Source of the DNA: Thermithiobacillus tepidarius DSM 3134 | Lineage (GTDB): Bacteria; Pseudomonadota; Gammaproteobacteria; Acidithiobacillales; Thermithiobacillaceae | Direction of reading: 5' to 3' | Length of the DNA stretch: 52,217 bases | Assembly (NCBI RefSeq): GCF_000423825.1 | Contig: NZ_AUIS01000017.1 | Coordinates: 1 to 52,217 of the forward strand | Shown here: in pieces, positions 36,181 through 46,866 of the stretch | Numbering within the stretch: the first letter of the stretch is position 1 | Layout of the letters: each line of letters opens with the position of its first letter | Made by a program: the position numbers and the translations under genes | The notes under the pieces: model-generated | What the model was told of the DNA's origin: nothing | What the model saw: the letters and a program-made list of their open reading frames with translations, nothing else | The model's database searches: none

Positions 36181-38559
36181 ATGAGAAAAAACGCAGTCCC
36201 GCTACGCAACGAGCGAATCACGCCTCCCCGGCAGAACGGGCCCGCCGACGCGAGTGCCCCCTTACGCGAAACCGCTCTCTTCCTCCTCATCGCGCTGGCC
36301 CTGTATCTGGCCTTGTCGCTGCTGAGCTTCAACAAGGACGATCCCAGCTGGTCGCACAGCGGTCCCGGCGAAGGCGTGGAGAACCTGGGCGGCATCGTGG
36401 GCGCCTATGTGGCGGACATCGGCATGCAGCTGCTGGGCGCCTTTGCCATGGCGCTGCCCGTGGCCTTGGGCATCCTGGCCCTGTCCTGGTACCGCCGCCT
36501 GACCGGCAGCGCAGAACCCGTGCGCTTGGCCAGCCGGCTCTTCGGCCTTGTCCTGGTCGCTTCGGCCGGCGGCGCCCTGGCGACCTATTACTGGCCCGCC
36601 GACTGGTGGATGCTGCCGACCACCGGCGCGGGCGGCCTGTGGGGGCGCTGGCTGGCGGGCCGCGCGGCCGGCTTCCTGAATCAAGCCGGCGCCAGCCTGT
36701 TCTTCTTCGCCCTGCTGCTGACCGGCGTTTCCCTGCTGAGCAATCGCTCCTGGCGCGAGATTTTCGGCTGGCTGGGGGAGGGCGCCGGCACCCTGGGCGG
36801 ACTGGGACAGCGCGGCGGCGCGGTCGTCGGCCGTCTGTTGCAAGCGCTGCGTGACCGGCGGGGCGAGCGTGCCGCGGCTCAGCGCCGGGCCCGGCAGGCC
36901 GAGCCGGCTCCGCGGATGGTTCAATCCCGGCCGCCGGCACCCGCGGCGCCGCGGCCCGCGCTGCTGGACGAGAACGATTGGGTTGCCGAGGCACCGGCGG
37001 CCGCGCCGCCCCGGCCGCCGGTGCTGCGCCCGGCCCCAGCGCCGGCGCCCAAGGTGTCGCCGGTGCAGGAGAGCTTTTCCGAGCTGGGCCTGCCTGCCTT
37101 GAGCGAGCTGGATGAGCCGGAGCCGCCGGCGGCGGCGGAATCCGAAAGCGCGCTGGCGCAGCGCTCCCGGCTCCTGGAGGAGAAGCTGGCCAACTTCGGC
37201 GTGTCGGCGGAAGTGGTGGCGGTGCACCCCGGTCCGGTCATCACCCGCTACGAGATCGAGCCCGGTCCCGGCGTCAAGGTCAGCCAGGTCGCCAATCTCT
37301 CCAAGGATCTGGCCCGCTCCCTGTCGGCCATCAGCGTGCGCGTGGTGGAGACCATTCCCGGCAAGTCGGTGATGGGCATCGAGATCCCCAATGCCCGGCG
37401 CAGCATGGTGCGGCTGCGCGAGCTCCTGGCCAGTCCGGCCTTCACCGGCATGGAAAGCCTGGTGGCCCTGGCCCTGGGCAAGGACATCGGCGGCAATCCG
37501 GTGGTGGCGGATCTGGCGCGCATGCCGCATCTGCTGGTGGCCGGCACCACCGGCTCCGGCAAGTCGGTCGGCGTCAACGCCATGATCCTGAGCATGCTCT
37601 ACAAGGCGCGCCCGGAAGAAGTGCGCTTCATCATGGTCGATCCCAAGATGCTGGAGCTGTCGGTCTACGAAGGCATCCCCCATCTGCTGGCGCCGGTGGT
37701 CACCGACATGAAGGAGGCGGCCAACGCCCTGCGCTGGTGCGTGGCGGAGATGGAGCGCCGCTACAAGCTGATGGCGGGCGTCGGCGTGCGCAACCTGGCC
37801 GGCTTCAACAAGAAGGTGCGCGACGCCGCGACTGCCGGCGAGCCGCTCTACGAAGCCAAGCCGCAGATCGGCGTGGAGACCGCGCCGCCTTTGGAACCGC
37901 TGCCCATGATCGTGGTGGTCATCGACGAGCTGGCCGATCTCATGATGGTGGTGGGCAAGCAGGTGGAAGACCTCATCACCCGCCTGGCGCAGAAGGCGCG
38001 CGCCGCCGGCATCCACCTCATCATGGCCACCCAGCGGCCTTCGGTGGACGTGATCACCGGCCTGATCAAGGCCAATGTGCCTACCCGCATCGCCTTCCAG
38101 GTGTCATCCAAAATCGACTCCCGAACGATATTGGACCAAGGCGGCGCCGAGCAGTTGCTGGGACACGGCGACATGCTCTACCTGCCGCCGGGTACGGGCC
38201 ATCCGCTGCGGGTGCACGGCGCCTTCGTGGGCGACGACGAGATTCACCGGGTGGTGGCCTTCCTGAAACAGCAGGGGACGCCCGACTACATCGAGGCCAT
38301 CCTCAGGTCCGCCGACGGCGATGGTCCGGAGAGCGACGGCGAGGAGGGCGGCGGCGAGGCCGACCCGCTCTACGATGCCGCGGTGGCCATCGTCACCGAA
38401 TCCCGGCGCGCCAGCATCTCCATGGTGCAGCGCAAGCTGCGCGTCGGCTACAATCGCGCGGCGCGCATGATCGAGGAAATGGAACGCGCCGGCATCGTCG
38501 GACCCCTGCAGAGCAACGGCAGCCGCGAGGTGTACGCGCCGCCGCCGATCCCCGATTAA
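36181..38559 (+). CDS. ftsK: DNA translocase FtsK
   Basis: 792 residues. Four membrane helices in the first 190 residues anchor it at the division septum. A Pro/Ala-rich linker (about residues 215-330) is followed by the motor with Walker [11 protein letters not shown] and Walker [14 protein letters not shown], and a C-terminal gamma domain that would read KOPS sites (from about residue 730). It pumps DNA during chromosome segregation and activates XerCD. The linker is much shorter than in E. coli FtsK, as in many bacteria. Confidence 0.96.
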   Translation: MRKNAVPLRNERITPPRQNGPADASAPLRETALFLLIALALYLALSLLSFNKDDPSWSHSGPGEGVENLGGIVGAYVADIGMQLLGAFAMALPVALGILALSWYRRLTGSAEPVRLASRLFGLVLVASAGGALATYYWPADWWMLPTTGAGGLWGRWLAGRAAGFLNQAGASLFFFALLLTGVSLLSNRSWREIFGWLGEGAGTLGGLGQRGGAVVGRLLQALRDRRGERAAAQRRARQAEPAPRMVQSRPPAPAAPRPALLDENDWVAEAPAAAPPRPPVLRPAPAPAPKVSPVQESFSELGLPALSELDEPEPPAAAESESALAQRSRLLEEKLANFGVSAEVVAVHPGPVITRYEIEPGPGVKVSQVANLSKDLARSLSAISVRVVETIPGKSVMGIEIPNARRSMVRLRELLASPAFTGMESLVALALGKDIGGNPVVADLARMPHLLVAGTTGSGKSVGVNAMILSMLYKARPEEVRFIMVDPKMLELSVYEGIPHLLAPVVTDMKEAANALRWCVAEMERRYKLMAGVGVRNLAGFNKKVRDAATAGEPLYEAKPQIGVETAPPLEPLPMIVVVIDELADLMMVVGKQVEDLITRLAQKARAAGIHLIMATQRPSVDVITGLIKANVPTRIAFQVSSKIDSRTILDQGGAEQLLGHGDMLYLPPGTGHPLRVHGAFVGDDEIHRVVAFLKQQGTPDYIEAILRSADGDGPESDGEEGGGEADPLYDAAVAIVTESRRASISMVQRKLRVGYNRAARMIEEMERAGIVGPLQSNGSREVYAPPPIPD

Positions 38560-38568
38560 AGGAGTCCC

Positions 38569-39240
38569 ATGAACAAGCTCAAGCGTTGCATCCCGGTCTT
38601 TTGCCTCGGCCTGGCGCTCGGCGCCCCGGCCCTGGCCGTGAGCCAGCCGGCCGCCGCCGCAGTCGCCCAGCCCGACAAGACGAGCATTGCGCTCATGAAC
38701 CGTTTCTTCAATTCGGTCAAGACCCTGGAAGCGGATTTTCAGCAGGAGGTGGAGAACGACAAGGGCCGCATCACCAAGCGGGCCAGCGGCGAGATCGCCC
38801 TGTCGCGGCCGGGCAAGTTCCGCTGGGTCTATGCCGATCCCGAGCCGCAGGAGATCATCGGCGACGGCGAAAAGCTGTGGGTCTACGACAAGGATCTGGC
38901 CCAGGTCTCGGTGCGGCCGCTCAATTCCGCCCTGGGCAACACCCCGGCGGCGCTGATCGCCGGGCGCAACGTGGTGGCCCAGCACTATCAGGTGCGCTCG
39001 CTCGGCCGGCGCGGCGATCTCTACTGGGTGGAACTCATTCCCAAGAGCGAGAACTACGGCTTCCGCCGTGTGCTGATGGGGCTGGCCGATGACGCGGGGC
39101 TGCTGCACAGCCTGGAACTCTACGACAACTTCGGCCAGACTACGCGCCTGCACTTCAGCAACATGCAGGTCAACAAGCCGGTGAGCGGCCAGCAGTTCAG
39201 CTTTGCGCCGCCCGCCGGCGTGGACGTGTTGCAGCAATAA
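38569..39240 (+). CDS. lolA: Outer-membrane lipoprotein carrier protein LolA
   Basis: 223 residues with a signal peptide of about 30 residues rich in Ala. Typical LolA segments are FFNSVKTLEADFQQEV, GEIALSRPGKFRWVY, LWVYDKDLAQVSVRPL and NTPAALIAG. It carries lipoproteins across the periplasm from LolCDE to LolB. ftsK-lolA is a conserved pair. A strong hairpin follows the stop codon. Confidence 0.93.
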   Translation: MNKLKRCIPVFCLGLALGAPALAVSQPAAAAVAQPDKTSIALMNRFFNSVKTLEADFQQEVENDKGRITKRASGEIALSRPGKFRWVYADPEPQEIIGDGEKLWVYDKDLAQVSVRPLNSALGNTPAALIAGRNVVAQHYQVRSLGRRGDLYWVELIPKSENYGFRRVLMGLADDAGLLHSLELYDNFGQTTRLHFSNMQVNKPVSGQQFSFAPPAGVDVLQQ

Positions 39241-39259
39241 AATCAAACAGCTGGAACCC

Positions 39260-39298
39260 CGCCTGGCCGCTGCCGGCGCCACCGGCAGCGGCCAGGCG
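39260..39298 (+). terminator. 17-base perfect stem after lolA, terminator-like
   Basis: Arms CGCCTGGCCGCTGCCGG (39260-39276) and its exact complement (39282-39298) enclose five bases; only CTTTC follows, so termination may be incomplete. It lies about 20 bases before the ribosome binding site of the next gene. Confidence 0.6.
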
Positions 39299-39319
39299 CT
39301 TTCACAAGGAGAAGCATCT

Positions 39320-40501
39320 ATGCGTTTGCACACCCTGTCCTGGGGCATCGCCCTGGCCCTGCTGAGCCAAGGCGCCCAGGCTTCCGGTTTTCGCCTGCCC
39401 GAAATGTCGGTGGCGGGCATGGGGCAGGCCAATGCCATGGTGGCCGATGACGAGCCGGTCAGCGCCTACGGCTACAACATCGCCGGCATGGGCTTCCACC
39501 CCGGCACCCGCGCCAGCCTGGAAATGGTGGGCATCAAGCCCAGCTTCAAGGTGAGCAACGCCAACGGCAGCTTCGACAGCGAGAACGGCTCGGAGTACCT
39601 GCCGGCCCTCTACGTGACGCACCGGCTCAAAAGCCAGCCCCTGGCCTTCGGCCTGGGAGTGAACACGCCCTACGGCCTGAAGACCGACTGGCCGGCGGGG
39701 ACCTTCACGGCACCCGGCGCGCTGCAGGCCTTCGTGCCCACCTTGAGCGAAATCCGCATGGTCAACGTGAACCCCAGCGTCGCCTATCTGCTGCGCCCCA
39801 ACCTGAGCGTGGCGGTGGGCCTGAACTATTACAACGTCTTCTCGGCCAAGCTGGACAGCGTGGGCGGCGAGCTGAACGGCTCCGGCAGCGGCTTCGGCGC
39901 CAGCCTCGGCGTCCTCTACACCACCGAGCGCTTCAACCTCGGCCTGCAGTACCGTTCGCGCGTCAAGGTGGACCTGGACGGCGATTCCAGCAGCGGCCCG
40001 GCGACCACCCAAGTCACCTTCCCGGACACCCTGCAGGCCGGCATCCTGTACCGTTTCACGCCCAAGTGGTCGACGGAGTTCGACGTGGACTGGACCGGCT
40101 GGTCCAGCTTCGATCGCCTGGACATCAGCACATCGAACGGCACCCTGAGCAGCTCGAATCAGTGGAAGAGCGCCATGGCCTACCGGCTCGGCACCACCTA
40201 CCGGGTGAACGACGCGCTGCGCCTGCGCGCCGGCTACGCCTTCGACCAGACCGGCCAGCAGGACGCGCACTTCTCGCCGCGCATTCCCGACGCTGACCGC
40301 CATCTGATCGGCCTGGGCGCGGGCCTGCAGGCGGGCGCCTGGACCTGGGATCTGGGCGCCAACTACGTCTACGCCGCCAGCCGGACCATCGACAACAGCA
40401 CCCCGCCGAGCGGGCCGGATCTGAACGGCACTTCCGTGTATAATGGCACCTACGAGTCCAGTGCGCTGCTCTACGGCGTCTCGCTGTCCCGCAGCTTCTA
40501 G
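39320..40501 (+). CDS. OmpP1/FadL/TodX-type outer membrane protein
   Basis: 393 residues from the ATG at 39320, with AAGGAGAAG upstream. A signal peptide of about 22 residues ends AQA. The mature N terminus SGFRLPEMSVAGMGQANA is the plug segment typical of the family, followed by repeated amphipathic strands and a C-terminal aromatic residue (SLSRSF) that suits outer-membrane insertion. Relatives transport hydrophobic compounds such as fatty acids or toluene. In most genomes lolA is followed directly by rarA, so this gene looks like an insertion. Confidence 0.9.
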   Translation: MRLHTLSWGIALALLSQGAQASGFRLPEMSVAGMGQANAMVADDEPVSAYGYNIAGMGFHPGTRASLEMVGIKPSFKVSNANGSFDSENGSEYLPALYVTHRLKSQPLAFGLGVNTPYGLKTDWPAGTFTAPGALQAFVPTLSEIRMVNVNPSVAYLLRPNLSVAVGLNYYNVFSAKLDSVGGELNGSGSGFGASLGVLYTTERFNLGLQYRSRVKVDLDGDSSSGPATTQVTFPDTLQAGILYRFTPKWSTEFDVDWTGWSSFDRLDISTSNGTLSSSNQWKSAMAYRLGTTYRVNDALRLRAGYAFDQTGQQDAHFSPRIPDADRHLIGLGAGLQAGAWTWDLGANYVYAASRTIDNSTPPSGPDLNGTSVYNGTYESSALLYGVSLSRSF

Positions 40502-40524
40502 GTGCTTTGGGAGAAGTGTCATCG

Positions 40525-41853
40525 GTGGACCTCTTTGCGGATGAGTCCAATCTGGAAGGGCAGCCTCTGGCCGCCCGCATGCGCCCCCGTGCCCTGGACG
40601 AGTACATCGGCCAGGCGCAGCTCCTGGGGGCGCATGGGCCGCTGCGTCGGGCGATCGAGGCCGACCGCCTGCATTCCATCATCCTGTGGGGGCCGCCCGG
40701 CACCGGCAAGACCACCCTTGCCCAGCTGATCGCCCGCCACACCCAAGCTCTGTTCCTGTCGCTCTCCGCCGCCTTCTCCGGCGTCAAGGAGATCCGCGCC
40801 GCCATGGAGGAGGCCGGGGTCGCCCGCGCCCAGGGCCGGCGCGTCATCCTCTTCGTGGACGAGGTGCACCGCTTCAACAAGACCCAGCAGGACGCCTTCC
40901 TGCCCTTCGTGGAGAACGGCACGGTGATCTTCATCGGCGCCACCACGGAAAACCCCAGCTTCGAACTCAACAACGCGCTCCTGTCGCGGGCCCGGGTCTA
41001 CGTGCTGAAGCCCCTGCAGCCTGATGACCTGCGCACGCTCATCGATCGGGCCCTGGCGGACGAGGCGCGCGGCCTCGGGCGCGAGCGCATCCACTTCCCG
41101 GCGCCGCTGCGCGACGTGCTGGCCCAGGCCGCCGACGGCGATGCCCGGCGCGCCCTCAACCTGCTGGAAGTGGCGGTGCAGTTGGCCGACCGTGACGATG
41201 CCGGCGTACTGCAGGTGGACGAGGCCACGCTGCAGGCGGCCCTGGGCGCCTCCCTGCGCCGCTTCGACAAGGGCGGCGAGGACTTCTACGACCAGATTTC
41301 GGCGCTGCACAAGTCGGTGCGCGGCTCCGACCCGGACGGCGCCCTGTACTGGCTGGCGCGCATGCTGGACGGCGGCGCCGATCCGCTCTACGTCGGCCGG
41401 CGTCTGGTGCGCATGGCCAGCGAGGACATCGGCAACGCCGATCCCCGCGCCCTGGAAATCGCCCTGGCGGCCAAGGACGCCTACGACTACCTGGGCTCGC
41501 CGGAAGGTGAGCTGGCCTTGGCGCAGGCCATCGTCTACCTGGCCACGGCGCCCAAGAGCAATGCCGTCTATACCGCCTGGAAGGCGGCCGTCGCCGACGC
41601 CCGCCAGTCCGGCAGCCTGGAGGTGCCCCTGCACCTGCGCAATGCGCCCACCCGCCTGATGCGCGAGCTGGGCTACGGCAAGGCCTACCGCTACGATCAC
41701 GATTACCCGAACGCGGTGGCGCCCGGCCAAAGCTACCTGCCCGACGAGCTGCGCGGCCGGCGCTACTACCAGCCCGCCGGGCGCGGCTACGAGCAGCGCA
41801 TCCGCGAGCGCATGGATTGGGTGACCTCGCTGCGGAACGAGGAGGCGTCCTGA
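40525..41853 (+). CDS. rarA: Replication-associated recombination protein RarA (MgsA)
   Basis: 442 residues from the GTG at 40525; a TTG at 40507 and a GTG at 40516 are in the same frame and cannot be excluded. LAARMRP and YIGQ near the start, Walker A GPPGTGKT, FVDEVHRFNKTQQD for Walker B and sensor GATTENPSFELN match RarA. The AAA+ ATPase acts at stalled replication forks. It is followed at one-base overlap by crcB. Confidence 0.94.
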   Translation: MDLFADESNLEGQPLAARMRPRALDEYIGQAQLLGAHGPLRRAIEADRLHSIILWGPPGTGKTTLAQLIARHTQALFLSLSAAFSGVKEIRAAMEEAGVARAQGRRVILFVDEVHRFNKTQQDAFLPFVENGTVIFIGATTENPSFELNNALLSRARVYVLKPLQPDDLRTLIDRALADEARGLGRERIHFPAPLRDVLAQAADGDARRALNLLEVAVQLADRDDAGVLQVDEATLQAALGASLRRFDKGGEDFYDQISALHKSVRGSDPDGALYWLARMLDGGADPLYVGRRLVRMASEDIGNADPRALEIALAAKDAYDYLGSPEGELALAQAIVYLATAPKSNAVYTAWKAAVADARQSGSLEVPLHLRNAPTRLMRELGYGKAYRYDHDYPNAVAPGQSYLPDELRGRRYYQPAGRGYEQRIRERMDWVTSLRNEEAS

Positions 41854-42230
41854 TGCTGCCGGTGCTCGCGGCGGTGGCGGCGGGCGGCGCCCTGGGCAGC
41901 GTCCTGCGCTATCTGGCCACGCTCGCGGTGCAGGGCTGGTTGGGCCGTGCCTTTCCCTATGCTACCCTGCTCATCAACGTGTCCGGCTCCTTTTTGATGG
42001 GTTTTCTCTTCATTCTGACCCTGGAGCGGCTCAGCCTGGATCCGGCGCTGCGAACCGGCCTGCTGACCGGGGTGCTGGGCGGCTACACCACCTTCTCCAC
42101 CTTCTCCATGGAAAGCCTCCTGCTGCTGGAGGAGGGGGCGTGGCTGCGCGCCGGGCTCTATGTGCTGCTCAGCACCGGCCTGGGTCTGCTGGCGGCTTGG
42201 TTCGGCGCGAGCCTGGCGCGCCAGCTCTGA
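41853..42230 (+). CDS. crcB: Fluoride channel CrcB/Fluc
   Basis: 125 residues from the ATG at 41853, with GAGGAGG upstream. Four membrane helices; GALGSVLRY, FPYATLLINVSGSFLMG and GGYTTFSTFSMES are the fluoride-channel signatures, including the phenylalanine box. Two copies form a dual-topology dimer that exports fluoride. No fluoride riboswitch is possible directly upstream because rarA is coding there. Confidence 0.94.
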   Translation: MLPVLAAVAAGGALGSVLRYLATLAVQGWLGRAFPYATLLINVSGSFLMGFLFILTLERLSLDPALRTGLLTGVLGGYTTFSTFSMESLLLLEEGAWLRAGLYVLLSTGLGLLAAWFGASLARQL

Positions 42231-42257
42231 ATCTGGCACATTGGCGAGGGCGGTCCC

Positions 42258-44102
<1,845 letters not shown>

Positions 44103-44108
44103 CGCCGC

Positions 44109-44142
44109 CTGTCACATCACTGTCACATGCCTGTGCCACAAT
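44109..44142 (+). promoter_or_regulatory. Pho box and -10 element before the EAL-GGDEF gene
   Basis: CTGTCACATCACTGTCAC (44109-44126) matches the PhoB consensus, two CTGTCAY repeats 11 bases apart, in 16 of 18 positions. A third, weaker repeat CTGTGCC starts at 44131, again in 11-base phase. CACAAT (44137-44142) begins exactly 10 bases after the box, the geometry of PhoB-activated promoters, with the start of translation at 44172. Confidence 0.7.
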
Positions 44143-44171
44143 GAGGATTCCGATAACGATAAGGCACAGCC

Positions 44172-45959
44172 ATGGGAGTCCCGCAAGTCGGCAGTCTGCT
44201 GCATGACGTCCTGGAAACAGGCGCGCTGCGCACGGTATTTCAACCCATCGTCTGCATGAACAGCCGGCTGGCCTACGGGGTCGAAGGCTTTCTCCGCGGC
44301 CCGCCCGGCCATCCTCTGGAGTCGCCGCTGGCCCTCTTCGCGGAGGCGGAACGCGAAGGCTTGCTGATGCCGCTGGAAGCCCAGGCCCGCACTGCCACGC
44401 TGGCGGCCTTTGCGGGCCTGGGCTTTCCGGGCAAGCTCTTCATGAACGTCAATCCGTCCTGCCTGCTGGACCCGCGTTTCCAGGCCGACGCCCTGCTCGC
44501 CGCCCTGGGGCAGGCCCATCTGGCGCCCCAGCAGGTGGTGCTGGAGCTGACCGAACACCACCCTATCGATGATTTCGCCAGCCTGCACGCGGTGGCGGAG
44601 GATTTCCGCCGGCAGGGGGTGGGCATCGCCATCGACGACCTGGGGGCCGGTCACGCCAGCATGCGCCTGCTCTGCGAGCTGCGTCCCGATTTCCTGAAAA
44701 TCGACAAGTTCTTCGTGACCCGCCTCGACCATGACCCGGTCAAGCGCAAGGTGGTGCGCGGCATCCTGGGCATGGCGCGGGCGGTCGGGGCGCGGGTGGT
44801 GGCGGAAGGCGTCGAGCGCTTCGAGGAGCTGCGCGTGCTCATGGACATGGGGGTGGATCAGGCCCAGGGCTATCTGTTCGCCCGGCCGCAGGCGATCCCT
44901 GATCCGGCCGCCCTGGCCCGCTTCTCCTGGCCCGAGCTGGCAGCCGCGCCCGTGTCCAGCGAGCTGACCTTCGGCACCGCCGCCTTGCTGCTGCAGCATG
45001 CTCCTGCCTTTCCGCACGACATGCGGGCGGCGGAGCTGCTGGATTACCTGGGCCGGGAGGGGCAGGCGATGACCGCGATTCCGGTGGTGCGGGATGATCG
45101 CCCGCTCGGCCTGATTTCGCGCCCGGAGTTCCAGGAGCGCATGGCCCGGCTCTACGCGCGCGAGCTGCTCGGTCGCGAGCCCATTGCCAATTTCGTGGTG
45201 CCGGACTCCCTGATCGTGGACAAGAACGAGCCGCTGGACCTGATCAGCCATGACCTGACGCGCCAGCACGAGACCGCGCAGACACGCTACCCGCTGGACT
45301 ATTTCCTGATCACTTCGCACGGCCGCTATGCCGGCGTGGGCAGCGCCCTGAGCCTGCTGCGCCGGATCACCGATGCGCAGATGGATCTGGCCCGCCATGC
45401 CAATCCGCTGTCCGGGCTGCCGGGCAACATTCCCATCCAGCGCCGCCTGGAGGGGTTGCTGAAGCAGCAGGTGCCGTTCACCGTCGGCTACTGCGACATC
45501 GACAACTTCAAGCCCTTCAACGACGTCTACGGCTACGCCCGCGGCGACGAGATGCTGCGCGAGCTGGCCCAGATCCTGGTGCGCAGCACCGGCATCGAGA
45601 CCGGCTCCCTGCATCAGGATCTGCTCGACCACTTCGTCGGTCACGTGGGCGGGGACGACTTCGTGGTGATCCTGGCGGGGCTGGATCAGGAGCACATCTG
45701 GGCCGACATCCTCGACCGCTTCGCCCAGGTGGCGCCCATCTTCTACGATCCCGAGGACCAGGCGGCAGGCGGCATCCACACCCGGGACCGGCGCGGCCAG
45801 ACTCAGTTCTTTCCTGTCTCCAGCCTGTCCATCGGCGTGGTGCCCTGCCCGGTGGGGCGCTTCACCCACCCCCAGGAGATCGCCCACGCCGCCAGCATGG
45901 TCAAGGCGCAGGCCAAGCAGCGGCCGGGCAACCAGCTCTTCGTCGATCGCCGCCAGTGA
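44172..45959 (+). CDS. Cyclic di-GMP enzyme, EAL-CBS-GGDEF architecture
   Basis: 595 residues. The EAL domain (about 1-255) has the motif written EGFLRG instead of EALLRG, with MNVNP, LELTEH, IDDLGAG, LKIDKFF and VVAEGVE retained, so the metal ligands are present. A CBS-pair-like linker (about 265-405) follows, then a GGDEF domain (about 410-585) with motif GGDDF and DIDNFKPFNDVYGYARGDE. No RxxD inhibitory site precedes GGDDF. There is no membrane helix. It could hydrolyse and make cyclic di-GMP; which activity dominates is not decidable here. A Pho box precedes the gene. Confidence 0.92.
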   Translation: MGVPQVGSLLHDVLETGALRTVFQPIVCMNSRLAYGVEGFLRGPPGHPLESPLALFAEAEREGLLMPLEAQARTATLAAFAGLGFPGKLFMNVNPSCLLDPRFQADALLAALGQAHLAPQQVVLELTEHHPIDDFASLHAVAEDFRRQGVGIAIDDLGAGHASMRLLCELRPDFLKIDKFFVTRLDHDPVKRKVVRGILGMARAVGARVVAEGVERFEELRVLMDMGVDQAQGYLFARPQAIPDPAALARFSWPELAAAPVSSELTFGTAALLLQHAPAFPHDMRAAELLDYLGREGQAMTAIPVVRDDRPLGLISRPEFQERMARLYARELLGREPIANFVVPDSLIVDKNEPLDLISHDLTRQHETAQTRYPLDYFLITSHGRYAGVGSALSLLRRITDAQMDLARHANPLSGLPGNIPIQRRLEGLLKQQVPFTVGYCDIDNFKPFNDVYGYARGDEMLRELAQILVRSTGIETGSLHQDLLDHFVGHVGGDDFVVILAGLDQEHIWADILDRFAQVAPIFYDPEDQAAGGIHTRDRRGQTQFFPVSSLSIGVVPCPVGRFTHPQEIAHAASMVKAQAKQRPGNQLFVDRRQ

Positions 45960-45965
45960 TCCCGT

Positions 45966-46706
45966 TCAGCTTGCATCGGCGGCGGGCGGCGTGGCGGGGA
46001 AGACATCCCGGAAGGCGGCGAAGCTGCTGGTGAACATGAGCGGGGCCAGCAGCAGCCAGCCGAGGCCGAAGGTCAAGGTGGCCAGCATGGCAAAAATGAG
46101 GTACAGCAGCACATAGACGAGAAAGGCCGGCCAATTGGCCAGCACGGCATTGAAGCTGAGGCGCAGGGCGCCGATGGCGTCGCGGCCCGCCAGGGCGATC
46201 AGGGGCGTGGCAAAGAAAAACGCCATGGCCAGCGGCACGATCAGGAGCAGGAAAAGCAGCCCCGCCGCCGCGCCGGCACCCAGGACCGCCGCCACCGGAT
46301 CCAGCTCCGCGCCGCCCGCCGACCAGGCCATGCCGCCGGCGCCGAGCAGGCTCCCGCCGATGGCCATGAGCACCAGCATCGCCAGGACCATCTGGGCGGC
46401 GAGCAGGATCAGGCCGAGGATGACGAGGTCCTTGAACTGGCGTCGGAAGCCCTCGAAGAGCAGCTCGAAGGGCGCCTCGTCTCCCGTTTCGAGTCGCTGC
46501 AGGGTGTAATAGACGCCGGCTACGAGCACCGGACCGAAGAGCATGGCCGCCAGATGGCCCAGCAGGGGCACCAGGCCGGCCAGCAGCATCAGCACGAAGA
46601 TGACCAGTACTTGGCTGAAGATGAGCAGAGGCGCCCGCATCAGCCAGCTCCAGCCTTCCTGGTACCAGTCCCAGCCCCGTCCCGCTTCGATCTTGCGGTA
46701 AGCCAT
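45966..46706 (-). CDS. Multi-pass membrane protein, BPSS1780-like
   Basis: 246 residues from the ATG at 46706, preceded by AAAGGGGAAG. The N-terminal AGRGWDWYQEGWSWLMRAP precedes about six hydrophobic segments. This layout resembles the BPSS1780 family of uncharacterised membrane proteins. It is convergent with the EAL-GGDEF gene, six bases apart, and divergent from the next gene. Function unknown. Confidence 0.7.
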   Translation of the reverse strand: MAYRKIEAGRGWDWYQEGWSWLMRAPLLIFSQVLVIFVLMLLAGLVPLLGHLAAMLFGPVLVAGVYYTLQRLETGDEAPFELLFEGFRRQFKDLVILGLILLAAQMVLAMLVLMAIGGSLLGAGGMAWSAGGAELDPVAAVLGAGAAAGLLFLLLIVPLAMAFFFATPLIALAGRDAIGALRLSFNAVLANWPAFLVYVLLYLIFAMLATLTFGLGWLLLAPLMFTSSFAAFRDVFPATPPAADAS

Positions 46707-46866
46707 ATCTTCCCCTTTGTGCGAAACGCCTCCTGTGCAGTGTAGCCGCTGCCGCGCGGCCATACCAAACCAGGCGGTGGGGCGTGGGCAATTGGTCCGA
46801 TTCCCGTGTCCGGCAAATTCCATTTCAATCCTCTGCCATACATCTAATGAAAAAGTGGGAGGAGTC

